Of a DNA stretch of 64,000 bases, positions 42,300 through 51,800 are shown piece by piece (position 1 is the stretch's first letter; every line of letters starts with the position of its first letter). The position numbers and the translations under genes are program-made. The DNA is from Nonomuraea zeae (GTDB lineage: Bacteria > Actinomycetota > Actinomycetes > Streptosporangiales > Streptosporangiaceae), in contig NZ_VCKX01000008.1 of NCBI RefSeq assembly GCF_005889725.1, forward strand, positions 1 to 64,000, written 5' to 3'. Under the pieces are notes generated by a model. That model worked only from the letters and a program-made list of their open reading frames with translations. It made no database searches and was not told the origin of the DNA.

Positions 42300-45200
42300 T
42301 CAGGAGATGCTGCGGCCCTCCACCGCGTCGAGCACGAGCGGGGTCGCCCCGCCGTCACCGCGCACGCCGAACCCGTAGCGGTAGCCCGCCCGCACGTCCG
42401 GGTCCGACAGCTTCGGCAGGTGCTCCAGCGTCGCCGCCGTGACGAGCTTCCAGCCCGACCCCGAGTCGGCGTACATGGCGGCCCGGTTGCCCACCAGCGA
42501 CAGCGCGAACCGGCCGCCGTCGGGGACGGTGACGCCCTGCTTGATCCCGAAGACCGCCAGCCCGCCGGGCACCTGCGGCCCACGCACCTCGAAGCCGGCG
42601 AACTTGTGGGTGTTGACGTAGAACGCCACCACGTCCGTCTTCCCGTCCTGCACCAGGCCGGTGTAGACGGTGTCCATGTCGGTGGAGCTCTGCTGGAACT
42701 TCCTGATGGTGATCGCCGTGCTGAACGCCGGGTTGCGCGGGGAGACGCCCGACGACATCAGCCCGAACCAGCTCGCCGACGGGTGCCCCGCCGACAGCGC
42801 GCCGCCGTCGTAGCTCACCTGCGGCAGCTCCTTGCCCTCCGGCTCCACCTTGTGCACCTGGTACGCGCCCGCCGCGTCGAAGCCGTCGGCCAGCTCCTGG
42901 TTGGCGAAGGCGTCCGGCGCCGGCGGCACGTAGGCGGCCTCGGGCGGCAGCCGGAACGTGACCCGCTGCTCCTGCCGCAGGTAGGACGCGCACACCACGG
43001 GATAGTCCTGGTTCGCGGGCCCGTACGCGGTCAGCTTCGTCTCGAACGTGCGGCTCGCCCCGGTACGCAGGCCGGTCACGGACAGGGCCGCCGGGTCGAC
43101 GCCCACGCCGTCGCAGGCGGTGAGCCTGACCTTGCCGGCCATCGGCAGCACGTCGCGGTTGGTCACGGTGAACGTGACCGTGGAGCCGATCCGGCCGCGC
43201 TCGGCGGTCGTCGCGGCCACCTCGACGTTGCGCCGGTCGAGGTCGGGCAGCGCCGCCGCCGCCAGGCTCAGCCGGTCGATCTCGTACGAGCCCGCCCAGT
43301 CGGAGCCCACCGAGCCGCGTACCCACACCTTGACCCGGGAGATCGCCTTGCGCGGAGCCCAGCGGGACAGGTCGAGGGTGAGCCGGTTCCAGCCGAGCGC
43401 GGGGTCGATCGCACCCACGCCCTCGGCCACCGCGCCGTCCCGCCCGTAGACCCGGATCTTGGCGGAGAAGGCGTTGCCCGGCTTGAAGCGGTCGTCGGCG
43501 CTCTCCGGGACCCGGATCGAGACCGAGACCTGCGAGCTGCGCGTGGCGTCGAGCGGCCGGTCCAGCAGCAGGTCGGCGCCCTTGTACGACTTGGCGTACT
43601 GCGACCAGCCGGGCAGGTCGCGGTCGAAGCGCACGCGCAGGGCGTGCCCGCCGTCCACGGCCACCTGTTCCACCGCCGCGGCGTTGTCGGACGGCCGCCA
43701 GCCGCCGGTGTCCTGCTCGAAGTCGGAGATCACCCGCTCGGCCACCGGCTTGGCGTCGAGCTGCACCCCCACCACGGACGGCGGCTTCCTGACGGCGAGC
43801 TTGGCCGCGTCGAAGCCGGGGATGACGTCCTTCCAGTCGGAGATCCCGATGATCTCCTTGGCGAACTCGGTCACCTCCAGCGACCGCGCGGTGTCGATGT
43901 CCTCGAACACCTCGTGGATGGGCTTGCGCTCGCCGGCGTTGGACGGCGCCGGGTGCTCCTCGTCCCACGTCCACAGGCCGAGCCTGAGCCCGCCCTCCTG
44001 CTTGTGGTCCACGTGCCGGTGCAGGATGAAGGAGTCGATGCCGTCCGCGAAGGCGACCTTGTAGTAGGCGTACGCGTAGGCCGCCGCCTGCAGCTTCAGC
44101 TCCTGGTCGGAGTAGTCCTGCGAGTTGAGCCCCTGCTCGGACAGGATCACCCGCCGCCGCTCACCCCGGTAGGTCAGGGCCTCCTGCGCGAGGTAGCGCG
44201 GCAGGACGTCGATGTTCTTAAACGTGATCCGCAGCGAGTCGAAGCTGTCCGTGGCGGTCTTGTCGTGCCAGAACGCCGGGTTGAAGAGGTTCTCCGGGTA
44301 CGGGTGGTAGGCGATGTTCCAGTCGAAGTCGCCCTGCCGCTTGGTGAGGGCGTTGAGCCCGTCGACCACGTCCCTGCCCTTGTAGGTGTACTTCGGGTCG
44401 TCGTTCGCCGCACCCGTCCAGAAGTGCGTGAGCGAGGTGTAGACGCGCGCGGCGGCGTCGGCCTTGCGCACCGCCTGCCAGGTCAGCCGCATAGCGCGGG
44501 CGTAGTGATCGAGGAACACGTCCCGGTCCTGCGGGCCCATGTTGTACCAGAACTGCTGGGCGTCGATCTCGTTGCCGACGATCCAGCCCCACGCCCGCCC
44601 GTACTTGGCGTCGGCCCGGCTGTAGCGCTGGGCGAAGAACTCCATCGCGGCCGTGAAGTACCCCTCGCCCTCGGCCGTCTTGGTGTTGAACGCGTACACC
44701 GTGCCCTTGCCCAGCTCCGCGTCGGGATGGATGAGCTTGGCCGCGGCCGAGTTGGGCGCCGTGCTGTTGTAGACCAGCACGATCAGGTTGACCAGCACGC
44801 CGTTGTCCGACAGCGGCTTGACCTGGGCGTCCAGGCCGGCGACCGCGCCCCGGTCGAAGTGGTAGGTCCGGCCCTGCGAGACGAACTCGATGGTGTTGCC
44901 CGGCGCGCCCGGCCCGGCCATCATGACCGAGTCGAGAGCCAGGTTGATGCCCGCGTGCTGGACGCCGATCTCCTCGGCGTCGTCGGTCATCTGCACCTGC
45001 AGGCCCTTCTTGCCCGGCAGGTCGGGGTAGGGGGCCTGGCCGGTCGAGGCGAAGGTGAGCCGGTCGGCGTAGTGCACCTCGCCCAGCGGGCCGTCCGCCC
45101 CCACGGTGCGGAACTTGTCGTAGAGCCGGTCCTGGTCGCCGTCCATGCGCGGCACCTCGACGCGGAACTCGCCCGCCTCGACCGTCGCGACCGGCGTCTC

Positions 45201-45386
45201 TCCGGTGTGGTCGTCCTGCCAGGTGTCCAGGGCGTACAGCTCGGCCCGTCCGGGGACCGAGCCGGTGACGGTGATCGTGCTCTCGCCGACCTCGACCCCG
45301 GTCACCCCCGTGTCGGCCGCGGCGTGCGCGGGCCCGGTCACGAACAGCGCCGGCACGGCCAGCACCAAGGCGATCAATAAGCGCAT
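42300..45386 (-). CDS. Secreted DUF5722-type putative glycoside hydrolase, 1028 aa
   Basis: A 1028-residue exported protein. A signal peptide (about residues 1-23, ending AHAAA) precedes a barrel domain with GWIVGNEIDAQQFWYNMG (Glu273), AYHPYPENLFNP and VILSEQGLNS (Glu417). The two glutamates sit at strand ends as in clan GH-A hydrolases and are candidate acid/base and nucleophile. Residues ~520-690 look like a carbohydrate-binding beta-sandwich, and ~880-1028 like a concanavalin-type domain. The family is known as DUF5722; catalytic role is inferred. ATG 45386 follows GGAGGAG only 12 bp after the sugar-binding protein gene. With that gene, GH78 and GH28 nearby, a role in rhamnogalacturonan breakdown is likely. 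Confidence 0.85.
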   Translation of the reverse strand: MRLLIALVLAVPALFVTGPAHAAADTGVTGVEVGESTITVTGSVPGRAELYALDTWQDDHTGETPVATVEAGEFRVEVPRMDGDQDRLYDKFRTVGADGPLGEVHYADRLTFASTGQAPYPDLPGKKGLQVQMTDDAEEIGVQHAGINLALDSVMMAGPGAPGNTIEFVSQGRTYHFDRGAVAGLDAQVKPLSDNGVLVNLIVLVYNSTAPNSAAAKLIHPDAELGKGTVYAFNTKTAEGEGYFTAAMEFFAQRYSRADAKYGRAWGWIVGNEIDAQQFWYNMGPQDRDVFLDHYARAMRLTWQAVRKADAAARVYTSLTHFWTGAANDDPKYTYKGRDVVDGLNALTKRQGDFDWNIAYHPYPENLFNPAFWHDKTATDSFDSLRITFKNIDVLPRYLAQEALTYRGERRRVILSEQGLNSQDYSDQELKLQAAAYAYAYYKVAFADGIDSFILHRHVDHKQEGGLRLGLWTWDEEHPAPSNAGERKPIHEVFEDIDTARSLEVTEFAKEIIGISDWKDVIPGFDAAKLAVRKPPSVVGVQLDAKPVAERVISDFEQDTGGWRPSDNAAAVEQVAVDGGHALRVRFDRDLPGWSQYAKSYKGADLLLDRPLDATRSSQVSVSIRVPESADDRFKPGNAFSAKIRVYGRDGAVAEGVGAIDPALGWNRLTLDLSRWAPRKAISRVKVWVRGSVGSDWAGSYEIDRLSLAAAALPDLDRRNVEVAATTAERGRIGSTVTFTVTNRDVLPMAGKVRLTACDGVGVDPAALSVTGLRTGASRTFETKLTAYGPANQDYPVVCASYLRQEQRVTFRLPPEAAYVPPAPDAFANQELADGFDAAGAYQVHKVEPEGKELPQVSYDGGALSAGHPSASWFGLMSSGVSPRNPAFSTAITIRKFQQSSTDMDTVYTGLVQDGKTDVVAFYVNTHKFAGFEVRGPQVPGGLAVFGIKQGVTVPDGGRFALSLVGNRAAMYADSGSGWKLVTAATLEHLPKLSDPDVRAGYRYGFGVRGDGGATPLVLDAVEGRSIS

Positions 45387-45397
45387 CCCAACTCCTC

Positions 45398-46846
45398 CTA
45401 CTTGGCCCAGTCCTCGTCGCCCCAGGCGTTCTTCTTGATCCCGGCCTCGATCCCGCGCTCCCACCACTTCGCCAGGTCGGCCAGCTCCTCCTCCAGCGAG
45501 CGCTCGCCGAGCAGGTAGCCGTCGAACACGTCGCGGAACGAGGTCCCCTCGGGGCCGCCCGGCAGGGCCGTCACCCGGTACGACTTGCCCCACTCGCCCG
45601 ACAGGAGCCCGGCGGTCTCCGGCGAGGGCTCGACGCCCTGGATGGCGGGCAGGCCGCCGGTCGCGTCCAGCCACGGCTTGATCGCCGGCGAGCTCATGTA
45701 CTGCAGGAACTTGATCGTGGCGGCGTACTTCTCGTCCTTGACCGTCGAGGGGATCATGTAGCTGGTGCCGCCGATCGATGCGCCGTACCTCGCCGGGACG
45801 TCGGTCGACAGCGGGGAGCTGGCCTTGGTGATCGTCGGGAACGGCATCGTGCCGAGCCCGAACTTCGCGTCCTTCTTCAGCGCCTCGACCGCGAAGTCGG
45901 TGCCCCACGACATGGCGGCCTTGCCGGAGACGAAGTCGCGGTAGCCGACCGTCGCGCCCCCGTCGGCCACGCCGGTCCAGTTGGGCGTGCCGCAGTCGAA
46001 GAACTCCTTGTAGAGCTTGAGTGACTCGGCCACCTCGGGCGTCTTGGTGGTGAGCTCGCCCTGCTTGATCGCCTTGCTGATCGACTTCTCCGTCACGGTC
46101 GGCGCCTGGCCGGGCTTGCCGGTAGCGTCGAACTGGTTCCACTTGTCGTAGTACTTGTCGATGAGCTGGGTGCTGATCGACTCCCACGTCCAGCCCGGGG
46201 CCAGGCCGCCCTTGTCGAGGGCGATGGGGTCGAAGCCGGCGTCCTTCAGCTTCGTGCAGGCGGTCCTGAAGTCCGCCCAGGTGGCGGGCGGCTGGTCGAT
46301 GCCCGCCTTGGTGAAGGCGTCCTTGTTGTAGAACAGGCCGATCGCGACCAGGTTGAACGGGATGTACTCCAGCTTCCCGCTCTCCTTGCTGAGCGCCTTG
46401 GAGACGTCCGGGCCGAAATACTCCTTCTTGAACACGTCGAGCCAGCGCTGGTTGCCCGGCACGTACGGGTTGGGCTTCTGCAGCTCGGCGTCGAGCGCGT
46501 GCACCTCGTGCGCCTTGTGCGGCGGCTGGTTGAAGACCAGCTCGGGCGCGGTGCCGGCGGCGAGCTGGGTGGTGATCGTCTGGGAGAAGCCGTCGAGGGG
46601 GAGCACCTGGGTCTTCACCTCGATGCCGGGCTCGCGCTTCTCGAAGGAGTCGACGAGCGCCTCCCAGGCGGGGCCGAAGCTGCTGCCGCTGGCGTTCCAC
46701 TGGTTCGGCCCGGCCAGCGTGATCGTGACCTTGCCGTCGGTCCCCGATTCAGCCTTGTCGCCGGTGCCCAACAGGCCGCAGCCGCTGCCTGTGAGCGCGA
46801 GCAGCACGGCTGAGGCCGCGAGCCCGCTCTTGGGGGGTGTTCTCAT
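45398..46846 (-). CDS. CUT1 sugar-binding lipoprotein
   Basis: A 482-residue family 1 solute-binding lipoprotein with lipobox (GSGC, Cys near residue 23) and the motifs TITLAGPNQWNASGSSFGPAW and SWGTDFAVEALKKDAKFG. It follows the two permease genes (46912-48623) and precedes the DUF5722 gene on the same strand. A TTGATACGTTTCAA-type operator at 46864-46879 lies just before its start, so it may have its own LacI-controlled promoter. It probably binds an oligosaccharide released from pectin side chains or backbone. Confidence 0.92.
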   Translation of the reverse strand: MRTPPKSGLAASAVLLALTGSGCGLLGTGDKAESGTDGKVTITLAGPNQWNASGSSFGPAWEALVDSFEKREPGIEVKTQVLPLDGFSQTITTQLAAGTAPELVFNQPPHKAHEVHALDAELQKPNPYVPGNQRWLDVFKKEYFGPDVSKALSKESGKLEYIPFNLVAIGLFYNKDAFTKAGIDQPPATWADFRTACTKLKDAGFDPIALDKGGLAPGWTWESISTQLIDKYYDKWNQFDATGKPGQAPTVTEKSISKAIKQGELTTKTPEVAESLKLYKEFFDCGTPNWTGVADGGATVGYRDFVSGKAAMSWGTDFAVEALKKDAKFGLGTMPFPTITKASSPLSTDVPARYGASIGGTSYMIPSTVKDEKYAATIKFLQYMSSPAIKPWLDATGGLPAIQGVEPSPETAGLLSGEWGKSYRVTALPGGPEGTSFRDVFDGYLLGERSLEEELADLAKWWERGIEAGIKKNAWGDEDWAK

Positions 46847-46863
46847 GGGAGCCGGTCCTTTCT

Positions 46864-46879
46864 ATTGATACGTTTCAAT
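46864..46879. promoter_or_regulatory. LacI operator, rhamnogalacturonan regulon site 1
   Basis: ATTGATACGTTTCAAT is a near-perfect dyad of the form ATTGAWACGTWTCAAT, 18 bp upstream of the sugar-binding protein start. It matches six other sites in 46.8-53.5 kb. Confidence 0.78.
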
Positions 46880-46911
46880 CACGTCGTACGCCTCGGCGAA
46901 GGGGAGCGAGC

Positions 46912-47736
46912 TCACTTGCCGGAGACGATGCCGCCCTGGATCCCGGCCAGGAACCACTTGGACAGGAACGTGAACAGGATCAGCAGCGGCAGGCTGGCCA
47001 GCGCGTAGCCGGCGAACAGCGGGCCCCACTGCTGCACGTTCTGGTTGGCGAAGAAGGCCAGGCCGGCGGGGATCGTGCGGAACTCGTCGGTCTGCACGGT
47101 GAGCAGCGGCCAGAAGTAGTCGTTCCAGACGCCGAGCACGGTCATCAGCGCCACCGTGCCGATGACCGGACGCGCGAGCGGCAGCATCAGGGCGGCGAAC
47201 ACGCGGATCCCGCCGGCGCCGTCCACCCGCGCCGCCTCGAAGATCTCCTCCGGGATCTGCGCCATGTACGTGCGCATGATGACGATCCCGAAGACCGTGT
47301 TCGCGGTGACGTGCGGGACGATCAGCACCAGGCGGCTGTCGAGGATGCCCAGGTCCCGCATCAGCACGAACAGCGGGATCAGGCTGGTGACGGACGGCAC
47401 CATGAGCAGCGCCGCGACCAGCCCGAACAGCGCGTTGCGGCCGGGGAAGCGGTAGCGGGCGAAGACGTACGCCGCCGCCGGGGCCAGCAGCAGCGTGCCC
47501 GCGATGGCCAGCGCCGCCACCACGAACGAGGTGAACAGGTACGGGCTGACCTGCTCCCAGGCCACCGCGTAGTTGCCCAGGTGGATCGGCCAGGCCGGCG
47601 ACCAGTAGCTGGTGAAGAACTGCTCGTTGTCCTTGACCGACGCCGCCACCATGAACAGGTAGGGGAACAGCCCGACGAACGCCAGGACCGACAGCGCGGC
47701 GCCGGCCACCAGGTTGGTTCTGCGCGTACGGCTCAT
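46912..47736 (-). CDS. CUT1 sugar ABC permease (MalG-like)
   Basis: A 274-residue, six-helix permease with EAA loop (EAARVDGAGGIRVFAALMLP). ATG 47736 overlaps the stop of the MalF-like gene (ATGA at 47733-47736). It is the second gene of the second CUT1 importer. No ATPase gene accompanies it. Confidence 0.93.
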   Translation of the reverse strand: MSRTRRTNLVAGAALSVLAFVGLFPYLFMVAASVKDNEQFFTSYWSPAWPIHLGNYAVAWEQVSPYLFTSFVVAALAIAGTLLLAPAAAYVFARYRFPGRNALFGLVAALLMVPSVTSLIPLFVLMRDLGILDSRLVLIVPHVTANTVFGIVIMRTYMAQIPEEIFEAARVDGAGGIRVFAALMLPLARPVIGTVALMTVLGVWNDYFWPLLTVQTDEFRTIPAGLAFFANQNVQQWGPLFAGYALASLPLLILFTFLSKWFLAGIQGGIVSGK

Positions 47737-48623
47737 GCCTCCGCCTTCCTGCCGAGCACCAGCGCGAGGACGCTCACCCCGAGCGTCAGCGCGAACAGCA
47801 CGGTGCCGAGGGTCGCCGCGTATCCCCAGCTCGTGTCCACGAAGGCGGCGTCGAGCATGCGCAGCACGGGCACCTGAGTGGCGTTGTCGGGGCCGCCCTT
47901 GGTCATGATGTGCGCCTGCATGCCGTACTGGAGCACCGAGATCACCGCCAGCACGAACAGCAGCTTGACGTCGCGCAGCATCATCGGCAGGTCGATGCTC
48001 CAGAAGCGGCGCAGCCGGCCGGCGCCGTCGACCTCGGCGGCCTGGTAGATCTCGGCCGGCACGTTCTGCAGCGCCGAGAGGAAGACCAGGAACGGCAGGC
48101 TGGCCACCCAGGGGAAGCCGATCGTCATGAGCGCGACGAGCGCGGTGTCGGGGTCGCCGATCCAGTTGCCCGCCAGGCCGTCCAGGCCCACCGCGCGCAG
48201 CAGGCTGTTGATGACGCCGTCGCGCGGGTCGTACATGAACTGCCAGAGCAGCACGTTGACCACGGCCGGGAAGGCCAGCGGGAGGATGAGCAGCGTACGG
48301 AAGACGAAGCGCAGCCGCTCGCTGGACAGCGACATGACCAGCTCGGCGGCCAGCAGGGGGAAGACCCACATGAGCGTGACGGCCCAGACGAAGATGATCC
48401 CGATGTTGCGGAAGGAGGACCACCACAGGTCGTCGCCGAGCATCGTGCGGTAGTTCTCCAGCCCGGTGAAGGGGGAGTCGAAGCCGGGCCGCCACTCGAA
48501 GAGCGAGTGGATCATGCCGTTCAGTGCGGGGTAGTACGCGAACGCCGCGAGCAACGCAAACGTGGGGAGGAGGACGAGGTAGACGCCCCACGGAACCCGG
48601 CGGCGCACCTTTCTGCTGGTCAC
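47733..48623 (-). CDS. CUT1 sugar ABC permease (MalF-like)
   Basis: A 296-residue, six-helix permease with EAA loop (QAAEVDGAGRLRRFWSIDLP). GTG 48623 is the start, with AAAGGCAG upstream. It heads the transcript permease-permease-binding protein-DUF5722 hydrolase. The 171-bp gap before it carries two LacI-type operators (48661-48676 and 48787-48802) and no gene. Confidence 0.93.
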   Translation of the reverse strand: MTSRKVRRRVPWGVYLVLLPTFALLAAFAYYPALNGMIHSLFEWRPGFDSPFTGLENYRTMLGDDLWWSSFRNIGIIFVWAVTLMWVFPLLAAELVMSLSSERLRFVFRTLLILPLAFPAVVNVLLWQFMYDPRDGVINSLLRAVGLDGLAGNWIGDPDTALVALMTIGFPWVASLPFLVFLSALQNVPAEIYQAAEVDGAGRLRRFWSIDLPMMLRDVKLLFVLAVISVLQYGMQAHIMTKGGPDNATQVPVLRMLDAAFVDTSWGYAATLGTVLFALTLGVSVLALVLGRKAEA

Positions 48624-48660
48624 GATGGAACTGCCTTTCGCCTTGCCGTGCGCTGTCCCG

Positions 48661-48676
48661 ATTTAAACGTTTCAGC
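48661..48676. promoter_or_regulatory. LacI operator, site 2
   Basis: ATTTAAACGTTTCAGC carries the AAACGTTTCA core of the regulon motif, 38 bp upstream of the MalF-like start. A further CACGTTTCG half-site follows at 48678-48686. Confidence 0.7.
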
Positions 48677-48786
48677 CACGTTTCGAGTCTCGCTATGCCG
48701 GGATATTTGTGTCAATAGCCTGGGATAACGGTTTGTTCACCGCGACGGCCGAATCTCGACATTTCGGGACTTATAGGGCTATCGCG

Positions 48787-48802
48787 GTGAAACGTTAAAA
48801 CG
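48787..48802. promoter_or_regulatory. LacI operator, site 3
   Basis: GTGAAACGTTAAAACG carries the TGAAACGTT half of the motif. It overlaps the stop codon of the GH78 gene and lies about 165 bp upstream of the permease start. Confidence 0.6.
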
Positions 48803-51800
48803 TGCGGAACGCGTACGAGCCGGACCCGACCCGGTACACAGCGCCCCCGCGACCCGCGCGACCGCCGCCGTCCCCGGGACCTACGCCATCTCCGCGACCT
48901 TCGCCGTCCTCGCGACCTTCGCCGGACTCGCCGATCGGGCTGTGGCCCTCACTGGCGTCGGCGAGCCGGTCGAAGGTCACCCCTTCCGCCTCCGACGCGG
49001 GCCGGCCGCCCTCGGTGACCCGCTCGGGCGGCGCCGGCAGGTGCACCTCGGCGCGGGTGTTGGGCGGCACGACCACGTCGAGGGCGAACTCCGCGCCCTC
49101 CTGCCGCCAGGCGATCTCCACCCGGCCGTGCGGGGTCCGGTGCGCGGTGGTCGCCCACGTGATCCCGCCACCGGGGCGCGGGCGCACGACGATGTCGGCG
49201 TAGCCGGGCGAGCCCGGCGCGAGCCCGCCGACCGTCCGGTACATCCAGTCGCCGACGGCGCCGTAGGCGTAGTGGTTGAAGGAGTTCATGCCCGGGTCCT
49301 GCAGCCCCCGGTGGTGGCTCCAGGAGTCCCATCGCTCCCACATGGTCGTCGCGTCCCCGTGCACGACCGGGTAGAGCCAGGACGGGAACGTGTCCTGCGT
49401 CAGCAGCCGGTAGGCCACGTCCAGCCGCCCGGTCGAGGTGAGCGCGTCCAGCAGGTACGGCGTGCCGAGGAATCCGGTCGACAGGTGACCGCCGCGCGCC
49501 TCGATGTCGCCGGCCAGCCGCGCGGCGGCCCTCGGCAGCTCGTGCTCCTCCAGCAGCCCGGCCGCGATGGCCAGCACGTAGGCGGTCTGGGTGCCGCTCG
49601 CCACCACGCCGGGCCCTTCGACGAAGGCCGCACGGAACGCCTTGCGCACCCGCCCGTACAGCTCCAGAAGCTCGCGCTCGTCCCCGTCGCGGCCGAGCGC
49701 GGCGGCGAGGCTCGCGAGCTGCCGGGCGGACAGCGCGAAGATCGCGGTGCCGACGAGCCGCTTGGGGGTCTCGGCGCCGATCGACAGCCAGTCGCCGAAC
49801 CCCTCCTCGGGGAAGACCCCGCACTCGGAACGCCGCTCCAGGTAGCCGAGCCAGCGGCGCATCGGCTCGAAGCAGGCCGCGGCGACGCCGGTGTCGCCGC
49901 GCAGCCGGTGCAGCGTCCACGGCAGCATCACCAGCGCGTCACCCCAGCCGGGCGAGCCCGCCTCCTTGGGGTTGGGCGACAGGCCGCGCCCCGACAGCAC
50001 GTCGGGCGCCACGTGCGTGACCGCGCCGTCGTCGCCCTGCGCGTCCACCACGTCGGCCAGCCAGCTCCGCAGGAACGCGGCGGCGTCGTAGTTGAACAGC
50101 GCCGTGGGCGCGAACGCCCAGATGTCGCCGGTCCAGCCGAGCCGCTCGTCGCGCTGCGGGCAGTCGGTGGGGATCGCCAGGAAGTTGCCCCGCTGCCCCC
50201 ACACGATGTTGCGCTGCAGCCGGACGAGCCGCTCGTCGGAGCAGGCGAACTCGCCGGCCGGCTCCATGGCGGCGTAGGCGACCCGGGCTGTGATCGACTC
50301 GGGAGCCCCATGCAGCCCCGACACCTCGACGTAGCGGAACCCGTGGAAGGTGAACCGCGGCTCGAACGTCTCGGTCTCGAACGCCGCCGCCCCGCCTTCG
50401 TGCGGGCCGGGTGTCCCTGTTCCTTCGTGCGGGCCGGACGTACCTGTTCCTTCGTGCGGGCCGGACGTACCTCTTCCTTCGTGCGGGCCGGGCACGTGGG
50501 CGCGGGGGAGGAACTCGTCCGTGGCCCTGGCCGAACGCAGGTTCGCCAGGTGCAGCTCGCCCTCGTGGTCCAGCACCTCGGCGTGGCGCAGCACGACGGG
50601 CCGATCGCGGCTCGCGCGGCCGGTCAGCCGGACCCACCCCACCACGTTCTGGCCGAAGTCCGCGAGCCACACGCCGGGCCGCCGCTCCCACACGGCCACC
50701 GGCGCCAGCTCCTCGTGCACCCGGATCGGCGGGGCGACGGCCGAGGTCAGGCGGCCGCCGGGCGGGCTCACGGGCACCGCGGCCGCCCACCCCGAGTCGT
50801 CGAACCCGGGCGCCGTCCAGCCGGAGGGCTCGGCGGCCAGGTCCTGGCGCTCGCCGTTCTGCAGGTCGGCGTAGCGGATCGCGCCCGACCCCGCCCGCCA
50901 CTCCGGGTCGGTGCACACCCTGGTCACGGTGCCGTCGTCGTGCAGGATCTCCAGCTCGGCGCGAAAGGCCAGTCGCCTGCCGTACTGGAAGGGGCCGAAC
51001 CAGCTGATGTTGCCCGCGTACCAGCCGTCGGCGAGGATCGCGCCGAGCGCGTTGCGCCCTTCCGACACCAGCGCCGTCACGTCGTAGGTCTGGTACGTGA
51101 CGCGGTGGCGGTAGTCGGTCCAGCCGGGCGCGAGGTGGTCGGCGCCCACCCGGACCCCGTTCAGATGCGTCTCGTAGACGCCGAGCGCGGTCGCGTACAG
51201 CCTGGCCCTGCGCACCGGCGATGGCACGTCGAACTCGCGCCGCAGGTAGGGGCTGGGCCGGTCGCCGATCGCCGCGCGGCCGTGCGGCGGGTCGCCGTGC
51301 AGCCCGGTCTCCTCCGCCAGCGCCCACCCGGAGTCGTCGAACCCCGGCCGCTCGAACCCGGCGGCCGGGTCGTCACTGGTCCGCCACCGGCCGCTCGACG
51401 TCACGGTCACCGCGGTCTCCCCGGCCACCGGCACGAGCTGCGGCAGCACCGGCCGGCCCTCGACGACGACCTCCAGCCGCACGCACAGCCCCGACCCGCC
51501 GGACCTGATCGCCAGCACGTTCTCGCCGGGGCCCACCAGGTCGCCCGCGTCGGCGACGAATGCCCCGTCCCGTGTCTCACCCGGCACCGGCACTCCGTTG
51601 AGATGCACCTCGACGCCGGACCCGCCGCCGATCACCAGCCACGCCGACAACGGCCGCGCGCCGCCCGGCACGGCGAACCGGGTACGGAACGCCCCCGTCG
51701 CCGACGCGGACGGCCCGAGCCGGTCGGCCACCCAGATGCGCGGCACGTTGTCCAACGACGGCAACCGCTGCGACCCCGGCACCGCCGGCGTGCCGATCCA

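Noticed and set aside
42288..45380. 1030-codon plus-strand frame
   Set aside because: It is antisense to the DUF5722 gene, Arg/Gly/Val/His-rich, without domain similarity or a proper start site.
50395..50494. CRISPR-like array
   Set aside because: The 27-bp units are directly adjacent with no spacers and keep the reading frame of GH78; no cas genes are present.
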